Notes: generated by a model from the sequence alone, not told the origin. A stretch of DNA of 64,000 nucleotides from Porphyrobacter sp. IPPAS B-1204 (GCA_003724185.1 RHGM01000001.1:1200001-1264000), one strand, 5' to 3'; positions 37,457 through 46,891 are shown, counted from the first letter of the stretch. Numbers and translations: made by a program.

Positions 37457-40045
37457 ATGCCCCGTTCCTTGCTCCGGGCCCTGCTCGGCATGGCCAGCAT
37501 TGCGCCATTCATGGCAGGCGGGGCCGCCCCGGCGCAGGCGCAGGATGACGCGATGTTCGACCGCCTGTTCGGCTCCGCTCCGGCCTCGGAGCGTGCCGGA
37601 CAGGCGGCGGATGGCCTCGCGCTGCCCGCACTGTTCGCCGATGGCAAGCTGATCGCCGATGCGATTGCGCTGCACGATCTGGGAGCGCAAGGCGGTGCCT
37701 GTGTGGCGGTGCTCCCGCTGCTCGAAGCGCTGGAAGTGGCGCATGAACAGGCGAGCGCGGGCGCGCATATCGCCCTGACCCTGCCCGAGCCGCGCCGCAC
37801 GGTCACAATCCCCGCCGCCGCGCTGCTGCCCAGCCCCAGCGGCGATTGCCTGACGCTGGCCGACGCCCCCGCCCACCTCCCCCTCAGCATCACCCATGAC
37901 GCGGTGAGCCAGCGCCTGCTGATCGCCCCCACCGCCGCCCTGCCGGTCCTTATGCGCCTCGCCCGCGAAGAGCGGCATTCGCGGCTGCGGCCCGAAACGA
38001 CACGCCCTGCCTTCGCTCTGCTCGCCCGCCCCGAGGCCGCGGTGCAGCTGTGGAGCGCCGATCTGGGCGCAGCCATCGCCACCACCCCGCAGGGCCGCCA
38101 GGTCTCGGCCAATCTGCTGGCAAGCGGCGCGCTGCTGGGCATGGCCGGGCGGGTCAGCCTGGGACTGACGAACGAAGGGCGCATCACCCCCGGCTTCACC
38201 CTCTCCGAAGCGCGTGACACGCCCGACCTGCTCGGGCCGCTGGGTGCACGCAGTATTGCGCTGGGAGACATTGCGACGCCGGCCCAGCCGCTGATCGCCG
38301 ATGCGCTTTCGGGGCGAGGTCTGGTGATTTCGTCGCGCGCGCCGTGGCGGGCCGATCTGGTCGACACCATCACCCTCACCGGCCCGTTGCCGCAAGGCTG
38401 GGAGGCCGAGCTGTGGCACGAGGAACGCCTGATCGCCGTCACCCGCCAGCCCGACGCCGCCGGGCAATGGCAGTTCGGCGATATCCCCGTCCGCATCGGC
38501 GAGAACCGATGGCTGGTGCGCCTTTACGGCCCCAATGGCGAAGTCAGCGAGGAGGTGTTCACACGGCTGGTCGGCACCGAGATGAACGCCGAGAACGAGG
38601 TGGGCTACAGCTTCGGCGTGGTCGATGGCGGCACCCCGCTGCTTGGGCAGACGCTGGCGGGCGAACCGGCCGGGCCGACCGCTTTCGCCAGCATCGACTG
38701 GGGGATGGCGAGCGAGGTCACCGCTAGGCTCGATCTGCGGGCAGGCAAGCAGGGGCAGCCTGCCGTTGCGCTTGGCCTCAACGGCGCGCTGGGCGGGGGG
38801 CTGTGGGCGCTGACCGGCGCACGCGACCGCGCAGGCGGGTTTGGCGGCGCGGTGCGGCTGGCGCGGCGGATCGGGGCGCAGGATGTCACCATCGATCTCG
38901 CCAGGCACGGCCGCGACGATGGCCCCGGCCTCGCCCCGCTGGTGCGGGAGTTCGCGCAGGTGATGAGCCTTGCCGGACAGGGCCGCATCGGGCTTGGCCG
39001 CCTCAGCCTGCCGTGGCAGGCGCGGGTGCAGAGCGGGAGCTTGCGGCGCGGGGGCGATCGCCATGTCGCCGCCGCCCGGCTGGTGGTGCCGATGCCCAAC
39101 TGGCAGGCGAATTTCGCGCTTGGCGCGGTGCAGGAAGGCAGCGCCCCGTGGCAGGGCACCGCCGCGATGGGCCTCACCGCAAGGCGCGGCGAGTGGCGGC
39201 TGCGCAGCGGCGTCACCGCGTCCGACCGGGGCGGCTGGCGGATTGACGGCGCGAACCTCAGCGCTGCACGGCGGGTGGCGGGCGGCAATCTCGCGCTCGA
39301 TCTCGATTGGCAGGCTGACAGCGGGAAACTCGGCGGCGGTGTGACTTATGCGAAGACTTTCGGCCCGCTCGGCCTCAGCGCCTCGGCGGGGCGCGAAGGG
39401 GCGGGCTGGCGCGCAGGCGTGGGCCTCACCCTCGGCCTGTGGCGCGGGCCACAGCGCTGGCGCACCGCGCCCGCCGGGATTGCCCGGAGCGGCGCGATCA
39501 TGGCCGAAATGTTCGTCGACGAAGACGGTGACGGGGTGCGCGGCGCGGATGAAGCGGGAGTCGAAGGCGGGCGCTTCATCGTCGGCGCGGCGCTGCGGCG
39601 CGAAGAAACCGCGGCGGACGGCACGGTGCTGATCGGCGGCATCGCGCCGGGGCCGGACGTCGACATCGAAACCCAGATGTCCAGCCTCACCGATTTCACC
39701 CTGCGCCCCGAGCGCGCCGGTGACCGCCTCGCGCTGCGCCCGGGCGAGATCCGCCATGTCCCCGTCGCCCTGCGCCCCACCAGCAGCATCGAGGTGCAGG
39801 TGCTGCTGGTGGCAGGCGATCGGCGCACCCCGCGTTCGGGCGTCACGGTGGTGCTGCACGACACCCAAGGGCGCGAGGCGGCGCGGGCGCGGACGGATTT
39901 CGATGGCTATGCGCTGTTCGATGGCCTCAGCTTCGGCACGTACCAGGCAGAGGCGGCAGGGCAATCGACGGCAGCGCTGGCGGTATCGCGGGACAATCCC
40001 GATGCGCAGACCCGGCTGCTGATCCCTGCCGCAACGGGCAGTTGA
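37457..40045 (+). CDS. Usher-like outer membrane protein with C-terminal Ig/regulatory domain
   Basis: An 862-residue exported protein, signal peptide about 1-29 (APAQAQDD). Its middle (about 230-680) is beta-rich with many Gly/aromatic alternations, fitting an outer-membrane barrel. Near 690-712 it has an EF-hand-like acidic loop (VDEDGDGVRGADEAGVEGG) as in SdrD-B modules, and the C-terminus (about 775-855, SGVTVVLHDTQGREAARARTDFDG) resembles a carboxypeptidase-regulatory-like fold. The context makes it the usher of a DUF4402 chaperone-usher cluster; it is not close to classical FimD. No separate adhesin gene was found. Confidence 0.75.
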   Translation: MPRSLLRALLGMASIAPFMAGGAAPAQAQDDAMFDRLFGSAPASERAGQAADGLALPALFADGKLIADAIALHDLGAQGGACVAVLPLLEALEVAHEQASAGAHIALTLPEPRRTVTIPAAALLPSPSGDCLTLADAPAHLPLSITHDAVSQRLLIAPTAALPVLMRLAREERHSRLRPETTRPAFALLARPEAAVQLWSADLGAAIATTPQGRQVSANLLASGALLGMAGRVSLGLTNEGRITPGFTLSEARDTPDLLGPLGARSIALGDIATPAQPLIADALSGRGLVISSRAPWRADLVDTITLTGPLPQGWEAELWHEERLIAVTRQPDAAGQWQFGDIPVRIGENRWLVRLYGPNGEVSEEVFTRLVGTEMNAENEVGYSFGVVDGGTPLLGQTLAGEPAGPTAFASIDWGMASEVTARLDLRAGKQGQPAVALGLNGALGGGLWALTGARDRAGGFGGAVRLARRIGAQDVTIDLARHGRDDGPGLAPLVREFAQVMSLAGQGRIGLGRLSLPWQARVQSGSLRRGGDRHVAAARLVVPMPNWQANFALGAVQEGSAPWQGTAAMGLTARRGEWRLRSGVTASDRGGWRIDGANLSAARRVAGGNLALDLDWQADSGKLGGGVTYAKTFGPLGLSASAGREGAGWRAGVGLTLGLWRGPQRWRTAPAGIARSGAIMAEMFVDEDGDGVRGADEAGVEGGRFIVGAALRREETAADGTVLIGGIAPGPDVDIETQMSSLTDFTLRPERAGDRLALRPGEIRHVPVALRPTSSIEVQVLLVAGDRRTPRSGVTVVLHDTQGREAARARTDFDGYALFDGLSFGTYQAEAAGQSTAALAVSRDNPDAQTRLLIPAATGS

Positions 40046-40054
40046 ACCACCGCC

Positions 40055-40070
40055 TGTTTCACGTGAAACA
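40055..40070. other. parS-type centromere site (ParB-binding palindrome)
   Basis: TGTTTCACGTGAAACA, a perfect 16-bp palindrome identical to the consensus bacterial parS sequence. It lies between convergent genes, 9 nt after the usher-like stop, outside any coding region. parS sites cluster near the origin, which agrees with the dnaA-proximal gene order 7-16 kb downstream. No parA/parB genes are in the window. No second copy was seen. Confidence 0.88.
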
Positions 40071-40106
40071 TGGGGCAAGCGGGGTCTAAGGGGGGTCTAG
40101 GCCAGC

Positions 40107-40670
40107 CTAGCGCCGCTTGAGAATGAGGTAGAGCGCGCCCTCCCCGCCGTGGCGGATATGGGCGCGGCGCACCGCTGAGATCGCATCGGCATGGCGGCTG
40201 GCGGCCAGCCAATCGAGCAGCTTGGCACGGATCGCCCCGCGTTTCGCCATGCGGTCCGCCGGATCGACGGGCCGTTCGCGCCCCGCCACCACCAGCACCA
40301 CCCGCGCCTGCATCATCCGCGCCTGATCGAGCGCGGTCATCACCCGGTCATAGGCGGTGTCAAGCGTGTGACCGTGCAGATCAAGCGTCAGGTCAGGTTC
40401 CAGCCGCCCCGCCTTCATCCGCCGGTCCCAGTGCGAATCAAGACCGGGGGCGGGCGGCGGCGCGGGCGGAGTCCGAATGGCGGGCGGACGCGGTTTGGGT
40501 GCCGGTTTGGGCAGCTTGGCAAGCGGGGCCGGCTTGGATGGCACGGGCGCGGTTGCCTTGGTTACTGCAGGCGCCTCGGGCCGCTTTTTCCCCGGCAGCG
40601 GCTTCACGCTGGAAGCCAGATGCGCCCACGCCGCCTGTTCGCCGGTCGACAGGCCGCGCGGCGCTCTCAT
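40107..40670 (-). CDS. Smr domain protein (MutS2-type nuclease domain)
   Basis: A 187-residue protein with a long Pro/Ala/Lys-rich N-terminal linker (about 25-95) and a C-terminal Smr domain (about 98-187): LDLHGHTLDTAYDRV with the conserved Leu-Asp-x-His-Gly, and HIRHGGEGALYLILKR where the family has an HGxGxGxL loop. Smr domains act as nicking endonucleases on DNA or RNA; the substrate here is unknown. The ATG overlaps the MltA stop (ATGA, 40667-40670), so the two are translated together. Confidence 0.87.
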   Translation of the reverse strand: MRAPRGLSTGEQAAWAHLASSVKPLPGKKRPEAPAVTKATAPVPSKPAPLAKLPKPAPKPRPPAIRTPPAPPPAPGLDSHWDRRMKAGRLEPDLTLDLHGHTLDTAYDRVMTALDQARMMQARVVLVVAGRERPVDPADRMAKRGAIRAKLLDWLAASRHADAISAVRRAHIRHGGEGALYLILKRR

Positions 40671-41860
40671 CGTGCGCCGAGCCGCGCGGCGGCGGCTTTC
40701 GGCAGGAGCACATAGGCGCGCCCGCGCCCGCTCATTCCGCCCGCGATGCGGCGCGCATCCTCGCCCGCGCCCCAGAAGGTGTCGAACCGGTTGGCGCCCT
40801 TGATCGCGCCGCCGGTGTCCTGCGCGATCCACAGCCCGTTCGCCTCTGCACGGTCGAGATCGAGCCACACCGGCGCGCCCAGCGGGACATAGGCCGGGTC
40901 CGCCGCGACCGAGCTTTCGCGCCGCACCGGCACACCCAGCGCGCCCAAAGGCCCGTCACCGCGCAATTCGCTGAAGAAAATCCAGCTCTTGTTGAGCCGC
41001 ATCAGATCGCGGCCCTCCTGCGGGTTTTCGCGGATATAGGCCATGATCCCCTGCATCGAGCCGGAGTATTTCCCTGGCCCGCTGCCCAGCAACCCGCGTT
41101 CGCGCATGACCCCGCCGATGCCGACATATTCGCGCCCGTTCTGCCCGGCATAGCCGATGCGGATCACCTCGCCTTCGGGCGTGATGAGGCGGCCTGAGCC
41201 TTGGATCTGGAGGAAGAAGAATTCGACCGGATCGGCCGCCCAGGCGATGATCGGGGCCTTGCCTGCAAGCGCCCCGTCCTCGATCGCGGCGCGATCATGA
41301 TACAGCACGAAGCGGCCACGCTCGTCATAACGGCCCAGCGGCGGGCGGCCGGTGCGCTCGGACGCGGGCACATCGTCCGGCCAGCCGCGCACCAGATCGG
41401 GCGGCATGGCATAGACCGGCACCATGAAACCGGGACGGCGCGTGCGGCTTCCGGCGATTTCGGGTTCGAAATAGCCGGTGGCAAAGGCCTTGCCATCGCC
41501 GACCTGCACCGGGGTGAACTCTTGGGCAAAGAACGCCTTTGCCCGGCCCGGCTGCCAGCTGCGGGCAGCGTCGCAGGCGCCGCGCCAGTCGTCAGGGCGG
41601 GTCAGGCCGCTGGCATCTTCGCGGGCAAGCAGGCGGGGGCAGGATTCAATGAAGCTCGCCAGCGCGCCGCGTGCGTCATTGTCGCTGACGGACAGGGCGG
41701 CCAGCGAAGGGCCAAGCGCCACGCCCGCCAGCACAGCATTCGCGGCGACCGGCGCGGCGGGAACGGTCACGGCTGGCGGCGGAACGCTGCCCTGCGGGAT
41801 CACGCGTCCGCAGGCCACCAGCATCGGCACCAGTAACGCAAGGGCAAGCAGCCGACGCAT
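40667..41860 (-). CDS. mltA: Membrane-bound lytic murein transglycosylase A
   Basis: A 397-residue lipoprotein that cleaves peptidoglycan glycan strands to 1,6-anhydro muropeptides. The signal peptide ends in lipobox LVAC (near 17). The MltA domain covers about 90-280 (FFAQEFTPVQVGDGKAFATGYFEPE by core), and the C-terminal 3D domain holds the catalytic Asp residues in LDLDRAEANGLWIAQDTGGAIKG and FDTFWG, quoted by their core. ATG 41860 is taken because the signal peptide begins there. It is preceded by the TimA-like gene and followed by smr with overlap. Confidence 0.92.
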   Translation of the reverse strand: MRRLLALALLVPMLVACGRVIPQGSVPPPAVTVPAAPVAANAVLAGVALGPSLAALSVSDNDARGALASFIESCPRLLAREDASGLTRPDDWRGACDAARSWQPGRAKAFFAQEFTPVQVGDGKAFATGYFEPEIAGSRTRRPGFMVPVYAMPPDLVRGWPDDVPASERTGRPPLGRYDERGRFVLYHDRAAIEDGALAGKAPIIAWAADPVEFFFLQIQGSGRLITPEGEVIRIGYAGQNGREYVGIGGVMRERGLLGSGPGKYSGSMQGIMAYIRENPQEGRDLMRLNKSWIFFSELRGDGPLGALGVPVRRESSVAADPAYVPLGAPVWLDLDRAEANGLWIAQDTGGAIKGANRFDTFWGAGEDARRIAGGMSGRGRAYVLLPKAAAARLGAR

Positions 41861-41904
41861 CTCGGTGTTCCTCTGGTGATCGGAGCGCAGCGCGCCCCCG
41901 GCCA

Positions 41905-42558
41905 TTAGCCTTCGTCGGTTTCGTCGAGCAGCCAGTTCGGATCGCGCGAGGCCGTGTTGCGCGAGAAGGTCCAGACATCGCGGCTTTCGATCGCATCGTC
42001 GAGCGATCCGGCGATGACATTGCCATCCTTGTCGCGGGTGACAGCAGCGATATCGGCGACAAACAGCAGCGCGATGCGCGCGGTCTTGCCGTCCAGCACC
42101 GCCGAATGGATGCGCACTTCCTCGATCCGGATCAGGCTGTTGGCCAGTGTTTCTCCCGCCGCTTCGCGCGCGTCGATCGCGCCGACGAACCCGGCGTAAA
42201 CATCATCGTCGCACAATTCGCGCAGCGTCTCGCGGTCTGCGGACCAATAGGCTTCGAGGATCATGCGGTAGGCACCGCGCGCGCCTTCGACGAACTGGGC
42301 AAGGTTGAACGTGCTGTCGGCAGCCGCGATGTCGCGCAGGGCGCGTTCGACTGCGGGCATCACGCCCTCAAGCTCGACCGGACGAGGCTGGGCGACCGGC
42401 GCAGGCATGGCGGCCGGGCGGATGCCGGCCACCTTGTCATCCGAATCAAACCGCTGCGGCACGGGCTCTTCTTCCTGTTCCGCCCGGCGCCCGAGCACCG
42501 AATAGAGCCGCAGGCCGAGAAACGCGGCGACCATGGCGAGGAGTACGATTTCGAGCAC
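41905..42558 (-). CDS. Tim44-like domain protein (TimA adaptor type)
   Basis: A 217-residue protein with one N-terminal membrane helix (about 1-20, LEIVLLAMVAAFLGLRLY) and a C-terminal Tim44-like domain (about 85-210; FVEGARGAYRMILEAYWSADRETL by core). Mitochondrial Tim44 recruits the import motor; alphaproteobacterial homologues (TimA) are thought to aid inner-membrane proteostasis. GTG 42558 is the only available start and lacks a clear ribosome-binding site. It is divergent from secB, which is a frequent arrangement in this group. Confidence 0.85.
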   Translation of the reverse strand: MLEIVLLAMVAAFLGLRLYSVLGRRAEQEEEPVPQRFDSDDKVAGIRPAAMPAPVAQPRPVELEGVMPAVERALRDIAAADSTFNLAQFVEGARGAYRMILEAYWSADRETLRELCDDDVYAGFVGAIDAREAAGETLANSLIRIEEVRIHSAVLDGKTARIALLFVADIAAVTRDKDGNVIAGSLDDAIESRDVWTFSRNTASRDPNWLLDETDEG

Positions 42559-42818
42559 AGTGACAATCCGATCTTCAAACAGGGCGAGGGCCTAGCTACG
42601 GCACAGCCTAACCCAAGGACGCTTACACTGCCTTAAATGGGTATCGATTACAATTCGCCAACGGCCAATAGGTTGCTGCCCGCGTCGAAACCTTCGCCTG
42701 CGCGCCTGCGGTTGCGGGCAGCCTGCACCCCTGCTAGGCGCGGGCACGAGCGGATTGCGCGCCTGAAACGTGCGCCGCATGCACTTCCTGTTACCCTAAT
42801 TGAAAGACAGATCACACC

Positions 42819-43364
42819 ATGGCCGACGAAGAAGGCGTCCTCACCAACCTCGACACCAACGGCGCCGCGGGGCCGCAGCCCAACGGCGAAGACACCTTGC
42901 CGGCGGTGGGGATCATCACCCAGTATGTGAAGGATCTCTCGGTCGAAAACCCGAGCTCGCCCGATGTCTTCCAGTGGCCCGAGCCGCCGCAGATCGACGT
43001 GCAGTTCAACATCGCGGCCGAGCCCAAGGGCACCGACGTTCACGAAGTGACCTTGAAGCTGACCCTGACCGCCAATTCGGAACGCGGCATCATGTATATC
43101 GTCGATCTGGCCTATTGCGGGCTGGTGGGTATGCGCAACGTGCCCGAAGAACAGGGCCACGCCTTCCTTTATGCCGAAGCCCCGCGCCTGCTGTTCCCCT
43201 TCGCCCGCAGCGTGGTGGCAAGCGCCGTGCGCGATGCCGGTTTCCCGCCGCTGATGGTCGATCCGGTCGATTTCAACGGCATCTACGCCCAGCAGCTTGC
43301 TGCGCGCCGCGCCGAGGAAGCCGCTGGCGGCAAGCCGATCGCGCCGGTGACGGGCAACGCCTGA
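42819..43364 (+). CDS. secB: Protein-export chaperone SecB
   Basis: A 181-residue SecB, the tetrameric cytosolic chaperone that keeps precursors unfolded for SecA. Family blocks: IITQYVKDLSVENPSSPDVFQ, EVTLKLTLTA, YIVDLAYCGLVG, LFPFARSVVASAVRDAGFPPLMVDPVDF by core. The N-terminal acidic 25 residues and the Ala/Gly-rich tail are group-typical. It starts at ATG 42819 and is divergent from the TimA-like gene; murJ follows after 28 nt on the same strand. Confidence 0.96.
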   Translation: MADEEGVLTNLDTNGAAGPQPNGEDTLPAVGIITQYVKDLSVENPSSPDVFQWPEPPQIDVQFNIAAEPKGTDVHEVTLKLTLTANSERGIMYIVDLAYCGLVGMRNVPEEQGHAFLYAEAPRLLFPFARSVVASAVRDAGFPPLMVDPVDFNGIYAQQLAARRAEEAAGGKPIAPVTGNA

Positions 43365-43392
43365 TCCGCGCCTCGCGCTCAGGGCCTGAAAC

Positions 43393-44958
43393 ATGAGCCT
43401 GCTCAGAAACGTCGGCACCATCGGCGGATTGACGCTGGTGAGCCGGATCGGCGGGTTTGCCCGCGACATCCTGCTTGCCCGCGTTCTGGGCGCTGGCGGC
43501 GTGGCGGATGCGTGGCAGTTGGCGTTCCAGCTGCCCAACCTGTTCCGCCGCCTGTTTGCCGAAGGCGCCTTCGCATCGGCCTTCGTCCCGCTGTTCAACC
43601 GCCACATGGCGGAGGACGAAAGCGAGGCGAAGCGGTTCGCGGGCGAGGTGCTGGCTGTGCTGCTGCCGATCCTTGTCGTCTTCGGCGCGGTGATGATGCT
43701 GGCGATGCCGTGGGTCTTGTGGGCCTTTGCCAACGAAGACCTGCGCGGCAACGGGGCGACCTTCGATCTGGCGGTCACGATGGGCCGGATCGCCTTTCCC
43801 TACCTCATGTTCATGAGCCTTGCGACGCTGGTGGCGGCGATCCTCAATTCGCTGTCGCGCTTTGCCGCTGCTGCCGCCGCGCCGATCCTGCTCAACATCT
43901 GCCTGCTCACCGCGCTGGTATGGGGCGCGCTGCAAGCCCCCGGTGAAGCGACGCGGGCCGCGACGGGCGTCGGCCTTGCGATTGCCGTTTCGGTCAGCGG
44001 GCTGCTGCAACTGGCGTGGCTGTACTGGTTCATGCGCCGCGCAGGCTTCCGTATCCCGCGCCTGACCCCGCGTGTGACCCAGCGCGTCAAGGAAATGGGT
44101 GTGCTGATCGTGCCGGCCGTGTTCGGCGCGGGCGTCTATCAGATCAGCCGCTTCATCGACCTCGCCTTCATCCGGGTGCTGCCCGACGGCAGTCTCACCT
44201 ACATGGCGATGGCCGACCGCTGGAACCAGCTTCCGCTCGGTATCATCGGCATCGCGCTGGGAACCGCGATCCTGCCGGCGCTGTCGCGCTACATCTCGAA
44301 GTCCGAGGACGAGGAGGCGGTGCGGCTGCAGGCCAACGCGATCGAACTCGCCATGCTGCTGACCCTGCCCTGCGCGGTGGCGCTGTTCATCACCGGCTTT
44401 GCTTTCGTGAAGGCGTTCATGCAGGGTCAGGCCTTCACCGCCGAGGACGCGCGGGTGACAGGCATGGTCACATCGGCGCTAGTGGTGGGCCTGCCCGCCT
44501 ATGTGCTGGTCAAGGTGCTGACCCCCAATTTCTTCGCCCGCAAGGACACCCGCACCCCGGTCTACACCGCAGGCGCCTCGCTGGTGGTGACGGTGGGCCT
44601 CAACTTCGCGCTGGTGCCGACCCTTGGCGTGGTCGGCCTCGCGATGGCGGGAGCCGTCGGCGCGTGGGTCAATATCGCGCTGCTCGGCGGCATTCTGGCG
44701 CGGCGCGGTTTCTTCCGCCTGCCCGCCCGCGTACTGGGCCGGATCGGGCGGATCGCGCTGGCATCGGCGCTGATGGGGGCCGCGCTGGTGGCGCTGATGC
44801 AGGTGGTGACGCCGTGGCTCGACGGGCCGCTCACCATGCGTCTGGCTGCGATCGGTGCGATCATGCTGGTCAGCCTTGTCACCTATGGCGCAGGCACCGT
44901 GCTGCTGGGAGTCCTCGACAAGGCCACCGTGCAGCGCCTAATGCGCCGCCAGAGCTAA
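43393..44958 (+). CDS. murJ: Lipid II flippase MurJ
   Basis: A 521-residue polytopic inner-membrane protein of the MOP/MVF family that flips lipid II to the periplasm. About 14 helices are readable; N-terminal landmarks are SRIGGFARDILLARVLG with the essential Arg, QLPNLFRRLFAEGAFASAFVPLFN by core, and GVYQISRFIDLAF. Length fits the family. It is preceded by secB (28 nt) and followed by trpS (15 nt), so they are probably one transcript. Confidence 0.95.
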   Translation: MSLLRNVGTIGGLTLVSRIGGFARDILLARVLGAGGVADAWQLAFQLPNLFRRLFAEGAFASAFVPLFNRHMAEDESEAKRFAGEVLAVLLPILVVFGAVMMLAMPWVLWAFANEDLRGNGATFDLAVTMGRIAFPYLMFMSLATLVAAILNSLSRFAAAAAAPILLNICLLTALVWGALQAPGEATRAATGVGLAIAVSVSGLLQLAWLYWFMRRAGFRIPRLTPRVTQRVKEMGVLIVPAVFGAGVYQISRFIDLAFIRVLPDGSLTYMAMADRWNQLPLGIIGIALGTAILPALSRYISKSEDEEAVRLQANAIELAMLLTLPCAVALFITGFAFVKAFMQGQAFTAEDARVTGMVTSALVVGLPAYVLVKVLTPNFFARKDTRTPVYTAGASLVVTVGLNFALVPTLGVVGLAMAGAVGAWVNIALLGGILARRGFFRLPARVLGRIGRIALASALMGAALVALMQVVTPWLDGPLTMRLAAIGAIMLVSLVTYGAGTVLLGVLDKATVQRLMRRQS

Positions 44959-44973
44959 ACCACAGGACATATC

Positions 44974-45993
44974 ATGCGCGTCGTCTCCGGCATCCAGCCC
45001 ACCGGCAAGCCCCACCTCGGCAACTATCTCGGCGCGATCCGCAATTACGTCGCCCTGCAGGACGATGCCCATGCGGCCGGCGGCGAGTGCCTAATCTTCA
45101 TCGCCGATCTCCACGCCCTGTCGATGGCGCACAACCCGGCGGAGCTGACGTCATCGACGCTGGAGCTGGTGGCAACGCTGGTCGCCTGCGGGCTCGATCC
45201 CGACAAGGCGATCCTGTTCAATCAGGCCCAGGTGCCGCAGCATCCTGAACTGCAATGGCTGCTGAACGGCACCGCCCGCATGGGCTGGCTGAACCGCATG
45301 ACCCAGTGGAAGGACAAGGCGGGCAAGAACCGCGAGGGGCAGTCGGTCGCGCTGTTCACCTACCCCGTGCTGCAGGCCGCCGACGTGCTGCTGTATCAGG
45401 CCACCCACGTGCCGGTGGGCGAGGATCAGAAGCAGCATCTGGAGCTGGCCCGCGACATCGCGCAGAAATTCAACAATGATTTCGGCACCGAAGACGCACC
45501 GATCTTCACCCTGCCCGATCCGATCATCCCGGCCGAAGCCGCCCGCATCATGTCCCTGCGCGATGGCAGCGCCAAGATGTCGAAGTCTGACCCTTCGGAC
45601 ATGAGCCGCATCAACCTGTCGGACGATGCCGACACGATGGCGCAGAAGATCAAGAAGGCGAAGACCGATCCCGAGCCCCTGCCATCAGAAGAAGCAGGGC
45701 TGGCAGACCGTCCCGAGGCGCGCAATCTGGTGGGCATCTATGGCGCCCTGTCCGGGCAATCGGCGGCGGAGGTGCTGCGCGAATATGGCGGGCAGGGCTT
45801 CGGCGCCTTCAAGCCCGCGCTGGCCGATCTGCTGGTCGCCAAACTCGGCCCGATTCGCGACCGCTTCGTGGCGCTGAAGGACGACAGCGAGGCCCTGGAT
45901 GCGATCCTTGCCCGCGGGGCGGCCAAGGCGCGTGAACGGGGCAAGCCGACGCTCGACGCCGCCTACCGCGCACTGGGGCTGGTGCGGCATTAA
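44974..45993 (+). CDS. trpS: Tryptophan--tRNA ligase
   Basis: A 339-residue class I aminoacyl-tRNA synthetase that charges tRNA-Trp. The HIGH-like motif is PTGKPHLGNYLGAI (9-22) and the KMSKS motif is KMSKSDPSDM near 195. The catalytic core LYQATHVPVGEDQKQHLELARD is normal by its core. Length is typical. It follows murJ with AGGA before ATG 44974. Confidence 0.96.
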   Translation: MRVVSGIQPTGKPHLGNYLGAIRNYVALQDDAHAAGGECLIFIADLHALSMAHNPAELTSSTLELVATLVACGLDPDKAILFNQAQVPQHPELQWLLNGTARMGWLNRMTQWKDKAGKNREGQSVALFTYPVLQAADVLLYQATHVPVGEDQKQHLELARDIAQKFNNDFGTEDAPIFTLPDPIIPAEAARIMSLRDGSAKMSKSDPSDMSRINLSDDADTMAQKIKKAKTDPEPLPSEEAGLADRPEARNLVGIYGALSGQSAAEVLREYGGQGFGAFKPALADLLVAKLGPIRDRFVALKDDSEALDAILARGAAKARERGKPTLDAAYRALGLVRH

Positions 45994-46122
45994 GCCCGCC
46001 CCTGCGACGGACCGAGGCTAAGCCACGACAAATATTCAATTGCCGTTCATTCGCGGGCGATATCATGGCGCGCGTAAGCACCGTTGCTTTGATTGCAATG
46101 GAAACCAGACAAGGGTTGTGTC

Positions 46123-46797
46123 ATGTTGTCTCCTATGTCGCCCATCAAGTCCCTCGCCCGCATCGCCCTGCCCTTGGCCCTCGCCATCGGTCTGTCGGCC
46201 TGTGCCACCCCGTTCAAGGCCGACGTGTCGCGCTTTGCCGTTCCGCTGCCTGCGCCGCAGGGCCAGACCTTCGCGGTGGTGCCCGAAGATCCGAAGCTGG
46301 CGGGCGGGCTGGAATTTGCCGCCTATGCCAATTCGGTCGCGGCCGAGATGACGGAACTCGGCTATGTCCGCGCCGCATCGCCGGAAAACGCCGATCTGCT
46401 GGTGCGGTTCGATTACCGCGTCGATGGCGGGCGTGAACGCGTGCGCACCGATTTCAACGGTGCGGGCTTCGGCAATGCCTGGGGCCCGTGGGGCGGCTGG
46501 GGCGGTCGCGGGTTCGGCGCTTGGGGCTTCGGCTTCAACGATCCCTTCTTCGGCGGGCCGGACGTGCGCAGCTACACCATCTACACCAGCGGCATTGATC
46601 TGAAGATTGACCGCGCCGCCGATGGCCAGCGCCTGTTCGAAGGCAAGGCCGAAGCGGTGTCACGCTCCAACCGCCTGCCGCGTCTGGTTCCGAACCTCGT
46701 GGACGCGATGTTCACCGGCTTCCCCGGCAATTCGGGCGAGACCTTGCGCATCACCATCCGCGACGATGGCGAAAATACCGTGCGCGCCACCGATTGA
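46123..46797 (+). CDS. DUF4136 lipoprotein
   Basis: A 224-residue lipoprotein of the DUF4136 family, whose function is unknown. Signal peptide about 1-26 ending in LSAC (residue 26). The DUF4136 domain includes FAVVPEDPKLAGGLEFAAYAN and DIKIDRAADGQRLFEGKAEA as D-L-K-I-D; a Gly/Trp/Phe-rich loop (about 125-147, GPWGGWGGRGFGAWGFGF) is unusual low-complexity. ATG 46123 has AAGGG 7 nt upstream and starts the signal. It is followed by a strong terminator. Confidence 0.85.
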   Translation: MLSPMSPIKSLARIALPLALAIGLSACATPFKADVSRFAVPLPAPQGQTFAVVPEDPKLAGGLEFAAYANSVAAEMTELGYVRAASPENADLLVRFDYRVDGGRERVRTDFNGAGFGNAWGPWGGWGGRGFGAWGFGFNDPFFGGPDVRSYTIYTSGIDLKIDRAADGQRLFEGKAEAVSRSNRLPRLVPNLVDAMFTGFPGNSGETLRITIRDDGENTVRATD

Positions 46798-46842
46798 TGG
46801 TGTAGAGCAGCGCTCAACAGACCCTTGGACGGGAAAAGAGAA

Positions 46843-46873
46843 GGCGGCGCAGGGGATCGCGCCGCCTTTTTTT
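46843..46873 (+). terminator. Rho-independent terminator
   Basis: GGCGGCGC (46843-46850), loop AGGGGATC, GCGCCGCC (46859-46866), then seven T (46867-46873). It ends the DUF4136 transcript; the hypothetical gene on the other strand ends 18 nt further. Confidence 0.9.
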
Positions 46874-46891
46874 GTGTCTGCGGCTGGCAGA

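Noticed and set aside
37355..40078. 907-codon open frame on the minus strand opposite the usher-like gene
   Set aside because: Shadow of the coding strand in GC-rich DNA: low-complexity His/Arg/Ala/Gly text, no motif, no ribosome-binding site.
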